Below, piece by piece: positions 13,438 through 14,509 of a stretch of 14,509 nt of DNA. The notes under the pieces are model-generated. The model saw only the letters and a list, made by a program, of their open reading frames with translations. It ran no database searches and was not told the DNA's origin. Where the stretch lies: the NCBI GenBank assembly GCA_000432175.1, contig HF989522.1, positions 35,853 to 50,361 of the forward strand, written 5' to 3'. The translations under genes were made by a program, and so were the position numbers. Each line of letters begins with the position of its first letter. Position 1 is the first letter of the stretch. The DNA comes from Eubacterium sp. CAG:786. Its GTDB lineage: Bacteria; Bacillota; Clostridia; Oscillospirales; Ruminococcaceae.

Positions 13438-13499
13438 ATATGTGTATGGGCATACTACGCCTGTAAAATACTGTATAATAACGATAAGGAAATGATGAT

Positions 13500-14153
13500 A
13501 TGATAAAGACCTCAGCCTCGCTTCTCGCATGCGACCTCTCCAATATCTCCGGGGAGCTTTCACGCTGCAGGGACGCGGGCGTTGACTGGATACACTTTGA
13601 CGTGATGGACGGCGCTTTCGTGGAGCAGATAACCTACGGCAGCCCGGTGCTGAAATGCGTCCGCAGGGCGACGGACATGTTCCTGGACGTGCACCTGATG
13701 GTGAACGACCCGATGAGCCAGATAAAGTTCTTCGCAGAAGCCGGCGCGGACCTGATAAGCTTCCACACAGAGAGCCGCAGCAATGCGAAAGAGACCCTGG
13801 AGCTGATACGCTCCTGCGGGGTAAAGTCCGCGCTGGCAGTGAAGCCCGGCACCCCCGTCGGGGAAGTCTACCCCCTGCTCCCGCTGTGCGACATGGTCCT
13901 CGTCATGACCGTGGAGCCGGGATACGGCGGGCAGGCGTTCATTCCTGAAACGCTGGAAAAAATAAAGGTGCTGCGCGCACATGCCGGCGAAGCGCTCGAC
14001 ATCGAAGTTGACGGCGGCATAAACGGCAAGACCGCTCCGCTCGTCAAGGAAGCCGGCGCGAATGTCCTCGTGGCTGGCACCGGACTTTTCAAGGCAGAAA
14101 ACATGGCTCAGGCGAACGCAGCCCTGAAAGCGTCGCAGAAAGGAGCCGAATGA
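13500..14153 (+). CDS. rpe: Ribulose-phosphate 3-epimerase
   Basis: This enzyme interconverts ribulose-5-phosphate and xylulose-5-phosphate in the pentose phosphate pathway. The 217-residue TIM barrel has the usual length. Metal and catalytic residues are His32 and Asp34 (HFDVMDG), His65 (DVHLMV) and Asp171 (EVDGGI); the phosphate-binding loop is MTVEPGYGGQ (136-145). Oddly, the usual Pro-Asn after DGxFV is Glu-Gln here (DGAFVEQITYG), so it may be a paralogue with a variant active-site rim. The ATG at 13500 follows AAGGA (13486-13490) by 9 bases; the nearby ATGs at 13492 and 13495 run into a stop. Its stop overlaps the next start as ATGA, implying translational coupling. Confidence 0.95.
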   Translation: MIKTSASLLACDLSNISGELSRCRDAGVDWIHFDVMDGAFVEQITYGSPVLKCVRRATDMFLDVHLMVNDPMSQIKFFAEAGADLISFHTESRSNAKETLELIRSCGVKSALAVKPGTPVGEVYPLLPLCDMVLVMTVEPGYGGQAFIPETLEKIKVLRAHAGEALDIEVDGGINGKTAPLVKEAGANVLVAGTGLFKAENMAQANAALKASQKGAE

Positions 14154-14509
14154 TAACCCCGATAACCCAGCGCGACCCGCGCAAGCTCTATCTTGAGCGA
14201 TTTGTATTCATGGCGGCTCTGCTTATCCCCGCGGTTTTCCGGGGAGGCTTCCGGCCGCTGATGGTGTGCGCCGTCTGCGTTATCTGCTGCATGTTCACCG
14301 ACTGGGTGTGCTGCAGGATACGCAGGGTGAAATACGACATCAAGGACCCCGCAGTGTGGTTCTGGGGACTTTCCTGCGCGATGCTCATGCCTGCGGGGAT
14401 CCCGCATGTGATAGCAGGCGCAGCCTCCGTTATCTGCATTGTACTTGGCAAGCATATCTTTGGCGGAAATGAAAATCTCGTTTTCTCCCCTCCCGCTATC
14501 GCCGTGGCA
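14150..14509 (+). CDS. RnfD/NqrB-family membrane subunit, N-terminal part (runs off window)
   Basis: The frame starts at the ATG at 14150, overlapping the rpe stop by ATGA, with AAAGGAG (14139-14145) just upstream, and stays open for 120 codons to the window end. After a basic start (ITPITQRDPRKLYLERF) come hydrophobic segments at about 18-28, 33-47, 66-80 and 83-95. The segment GKHIFGGNENLVFSPPA matches the cytoplasmic signature of RnfD/NqrB subunits (K-x-x-FGG, N-x-F-x-P-A), which carry a covalent flavin in ion-pumping electron transport complexes. The Cys-rich early helices (VCAVCVICC) are unusual. It is preceded by rpe rather than rnfC, so it may be an orphan RnfD-like protein. Family assignment rests on one motif and the hydrophobic pattern. 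Confidence 0.7.
   Translation, partial: MITPITQRDPRKLYLERFVFMAALLIPAVFRGGFRPLMVCAVCVICCMFTDWVCCRIRRVKYDIKDPAVWFWGLSCAMLMPAGIPHVIAGAASVICIVLGKHIFGGNENLVFSPPAIAVA

Overview
The window looks like chromosome of a low-to-mid G+C anaerobic Firmicute, most likely class Clostridia (Ruminococcus/Oscillospiraceae-like). The strongest clue is an unlisted 47-codon gene for a six-cysteine SCIFF peptide next to its radical SAM/SPASM maturase, a pair that is nearly universal in Clostridia. Strong Shine-Dalgarno sites, sigma-A promoters with 17-base spacers, a TTG start and a probable Rnf/Nqr-type membrane subunit fit this. No tRNA, rRNA, CRISPR array, phage gene or transposase gene was seen.

Layout. 1-112 is the 3' end of an unrecognised gene. 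156-3277 (+) holds an mreB-like actin gene with its own promoter and terminator, then a two-gene unit of a stand-alone HPt phosphotransfer protein and a large FloT-like flotillin. 3275-3499 is a compact MITE-like inverted-repeat element packed with hairpins, sitting between the convergent flotillin and amylase genes; its left TA flank lies in the flotillin stop codon. 3568-7977 (-) is a glycogen/maltodextrin module: glycogen phosphorylase (glgP) followed by an intracellular neopullulanase-like GH13 enzyme, separated by hairpins that look like an intrinsic terminator or attenuator. 8317-9672 (-) is a membrane-anchored HtrA protease. 9825-11456 (-) is the SCIFF operon: precursor scfA, a strong internal terminator, then maturase scfB. 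11628-13100 (-) is guaB, with a leader of about 170 bases that carries several hairpins. Divergent from it, 13500-14509 (+) is rpe, overlapping by ATGA a partial RnfD/NqrB-family membrane gene that runs off the window.

How the genes work together. GlgP releases glucose-1-phosphate from storage glucan, and the GH13 enzyme would process the branched or short dextrins left over. The SCIFF pair makes a thioether-crosslinked peptide (ranthipeptide class). The HPt-flotillin pair suggests, by inference only, a link between phosphorelay signalling and membrane microdomains. Most genes are core housekeeping. The less-described signals are the MITE-like element, the HPt-flotillin pairing, the guaB leader, the glgP/GH13 intergenic structure, and a promoter sequence shared by the HPt gene and rpe.
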